7,597 bases of DNA, taken from contig CAJKEF010000051.1 in the NCBI GenBank assembly GCA_905198825.1, forward strand, positions 1 through 7,597, read 5' to 3'. This stretch comes from an uncultured Collinsella sp. GTDB lineage: Bacteria > Actinomycetota > Coriobacteriia > Coriobacteriales > Coriobacteriaceae. The notes below the pieces were generated by a model, which searched no databases, was not told the DNA's origin, and saw nothing but the letters and a program-made list of their open reading frames with translations. The translations under genes were made by a program, and so were the position numbers. Shown here piece by piece: positions 5,917 through 7,597 of this stretch; the stretch's first letter is position 1; every line of letters begins with the position of its first letter.

Positions 5917-7597
5917 GTGGCAAACGAAAACGATTACGATGGCGGCGAGATTAAGATTCTCGAAGGTCTCGAGGCCGTTCGTAAGCGCCCGGGCATGTAT
6001 ATCGGCTCGACGAGCGCCAGCGGTCTGCATCACCTGGTGTGGGAGATCGTTGACAACTCCGTCGACGAGGCCATGGCCGGTTTCTGCACCGAGATCCAGG
6101 TGACGGTCCACGCCGACAACTCCATCACGGTCGTCGACAACGGGCGCGGCATCCCCGTCGACGAGCACCCTGTTAAAAAGATCCCGACGCTCGAGGTCGT
6201 CATGACGATCTTGCACGCCGGCGGTAAGTTCGATAACTCGGCCTATAAGGTTTCGGGCGGCCTGCACGGCGTTGGCATCTCCGTCGTCAACGCGCTGTCC
6301 AAGCGCGTGGTCGTGCAGGTGCGCCGTGATGGCAGCGTCTACGAGATGGAGTTCTCGCGCGGCAAGACCGTCAAGAAGATGGAGGTCGTGGGCACCTCGG
6401 ATTCGACGGGCACCACCGTCACCTTCTGGCCCGACGACGAGATCTTCGAGACCTGCATCTACGATTTCGATACGCTGCACAACCGTCTGCAGGAGACGGC
6501 GTTCCTCAATAAGAACCTCAAAATCGTGCTGACCGACGAGCGCGAGGCGACTCCCCACGTGGAGGAGTTCTGCTACGAGGGTGGCATCATCGACTTCGTC
6601 AAGTTCCTCAACGACGGCAAAGACGTTCCCGAGGCCTTCAAGGAGCCCATCTATATCGAGGGCAAGTCGGATCCGGATGCGCCCGTGACCAAGATGGGCG
6701 AGGTCGAGGTGTCCCTGCAGTGGAATGCCGGCTACGGCGAGAACGTCATGTCGTTTGCCAACGACATCTACACCCCCGAGGGCGGCATGCATCTCGAGGG
6801 TTTCCGCACCGCTCTCACCCGCGTGATTAACGATTACGCCCGCAAGCAGAACCTGCTCAAGGAGAAGGACGCCAACCTGAGCGGTGACGACGTGCGCGAG
6901 GGCCTTTCGGCCGTCATTTCGGTTAAACTGCCCGATCCGCAGTTTGAGGGCCAGACCAAGGCCAAGCTCGGCAGCTCCTACATGCGCGCGCTCACGCTCA
7001 AGATCGTGACCGATGGACTGACCGATTATCTGGAGGAGCACCCCAAGCCCGCCCGCGAGATCGTCAAGAAGGCCCAGCAGGCCTGCAAGGCCCGCAACGC
7101 CGCCCGCAAGGCGCGCGAGGCGACCCGTCGCAAAAGTCTGCTCGAGACGGCGTCGCTGCCCGGCAAGCTCGCCGACTGCTCGGTGCGCGATGCCGAGCTG
7201 ACCGAGCTCTTTATCGTAGAGGGCGACTCGGCAGGCGGTTCGGCCAAGGACGGCCGTCGCCGAGACATCCAGGCGATTCTGCCCCTGCGCGGCAAGATTT
7301 TGAACGTCGAGCGCGTAGGCGACCACCGCGCGTTCTCGAGCGACACCATCCAGTCACTCATCACCGCGATCGGCTGCGGCGTCACGACGAGCGCCGGCGA
7401 CGGTGGCGACTTCGATATCAGCAAGGCGCGCTACCACAAGATCATCATCATGACCGATGCAGACGTTGACGGTGCGCATATCCGCATCCTGCTGCTGACG
7501 TTCTTCTACAAGTACATGCGCCCGCTGATCGATGCCGGCTATGTCTATGTTGCCTGCCCGCCCATCTTTGGCATTAAGGTGCGCAACAAGATCCACT
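5917..7597 (+). CDS. gyrB: DNA gyrase subunit B (3' partial)
   Basis: GyrB supplies the ATPase and TOPRIM parts of DNA gyrase, the type II topoisomerase that introduces negative supercoils with GyrA. The frame is open from the GTG at 5917 to the window edge, 560 codons of roughly 640 expected. The N-terminal GHKL ATPase shows EIVDNSVDEA (43-52), DNGRGIP (74-80) and the ATP lid GGKFDNSAYKVSGGLHGVG (102-120). The transducer has the QTK loop (346-348). The TOPRIM domain has EGDSAGG (435-441) and DADVDG (514-519), with the metal-binding acidic residues intact. R458 aligns with E. coli K447 of the quinolone region; arginine there is common in actinobacteria. C547 in YVYVACPPIFG replaces the usual Gln of the AQPPLY motif. 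Transcription is probably separate from the upstream operon because of the intrinsic terminator. Confidence 0.98.
   Translation, partial: MANENDYDGGEIKILEGLEAVRKRPGMYIGSTSASGLHHLVWEIVDNSVDEAMAGFCTEIQVTVHADNSITVVDNGRGIPVDEHPVKKIPTLEVVMTILHAGGKFDNSAYKVSGGLHGVGISVVNALSKRVVVQVRRDGSVYEMEFSRGKTVKKMEVVGTSDSTGTTVTFWPDDEIFETCIYDFDTLHNRLQETAFLNKNLKIVLTDEREATPHVEEFCYEGGIIDFVKFLNDGKDVPEAFKEPIYIEGKSDPDAPVTKMGEVEVSLQWNAGYGENVMSFANDIYTPEGGMHLEGFRTALTRVINDYARKQNLLKEKDANLSGDDVREGLSAVISVKLPDPQFEGQTKAKLGSSYMRALTLKIVTDGLTDYLEEHPKPAREIVKKAQQACKARNAARKAREATRRKSLLETASLPGKLADCSVRDAELTELFIVEGDSAGGSAKDGRRRDIQAILPLRGKILNVERVGDHRAFSSDTIQSLITAIGCGVTTSAGDGGDFDISKARYHKIIIMTDADVDGAHIRILLLTFFYKYMRPLIDAGYVYVACPPIFGIKVRNKIH

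Noticed and set aside
5915..6103. Plus-strand frame starting at GTG 5915
   Set aside because: It is out of frame with GyrB by two bases and closes after 62 codons. The GTG at 5917 opens the real gyrB frame.
5866..7326. 486-codon minus-strand open frame opposite gyrB
   Set aside because: The plus strand encodes GyrB with all catalytic motifs. The minus frame has shadow-like composition, and its 3' end runs into the T tract of the terminator.

Overview
The window is the replication-origin locus of a high-GC bacterium. All genes lie on the + strand in the order: GHKL-ATPase/winged-helix protein (5' end cut by the window), dnaA, origin region, dnaN, recF, DciA/DUF721 gene, gyrB (3' end cut). The dnaN-recF-DUF721-gyrB order is the classic actinobacterial arrangement. 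The base composition, the very divergent DnaA and the absence of conventional TTGTCCACA boxes suggest the class Coriobacteriia, perhaps Collinsella. That assignment is inference from recalled gene order and sequence style, not from a search.

Region 1 (2-1081) encodes an ATPase with a GHKL fold, a long Gln/Pro/Tyr-rich linker and a C-terminal winged helix. It ends 15 nt before dnaA, so the two are probably co-transcribed. I do not recognise this architecture as a characterised family. Region 2 (1097-2803) is dnaA. Its AAA+ core is intact, but domain I and the base-contacting residues of domain IV are unusual. Region 3 (2804-3041) is the dnaA-dnaN spacer and looks like oriC. It holds a family of degenerate, mostly GTTTTCNACA-type DnaA-box-like repeats, then five TTA/CTA triplets that fit a DnaA-trio, then an AT-rich unwinding segment that runs into the dnaN ribosome binding site.

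Region 4 (3042-5811) is a tight operon: the sliding clamp DnaN, the gap-repair loader RecF 9 nt later, and a DciA-like helicase-loading factor overlapping recF by 14 nt. It ends at a strong intrinsic terminator (5838-5867). Region 5 (5917-7597) is gyrB, with its own ribosome binding site and probably its own promoter. The genes together cover origin recognition and melting (DnaA), helicase recruitment (DciA), processivity (DnaN), fork repair (RecF) and relief of positive supercoils (GyrB).

The most interesting signals are the GHKL/winged-helix protein coupled to dnaA, and the apparent match between an altered DnaA DNA-reading head and a non-canonical set of origin repeats. No mobile elements, CRISPR arrays or RNA genes were seen. 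The only other non-coding stretch of note is the 105-nt gap before gyrB.
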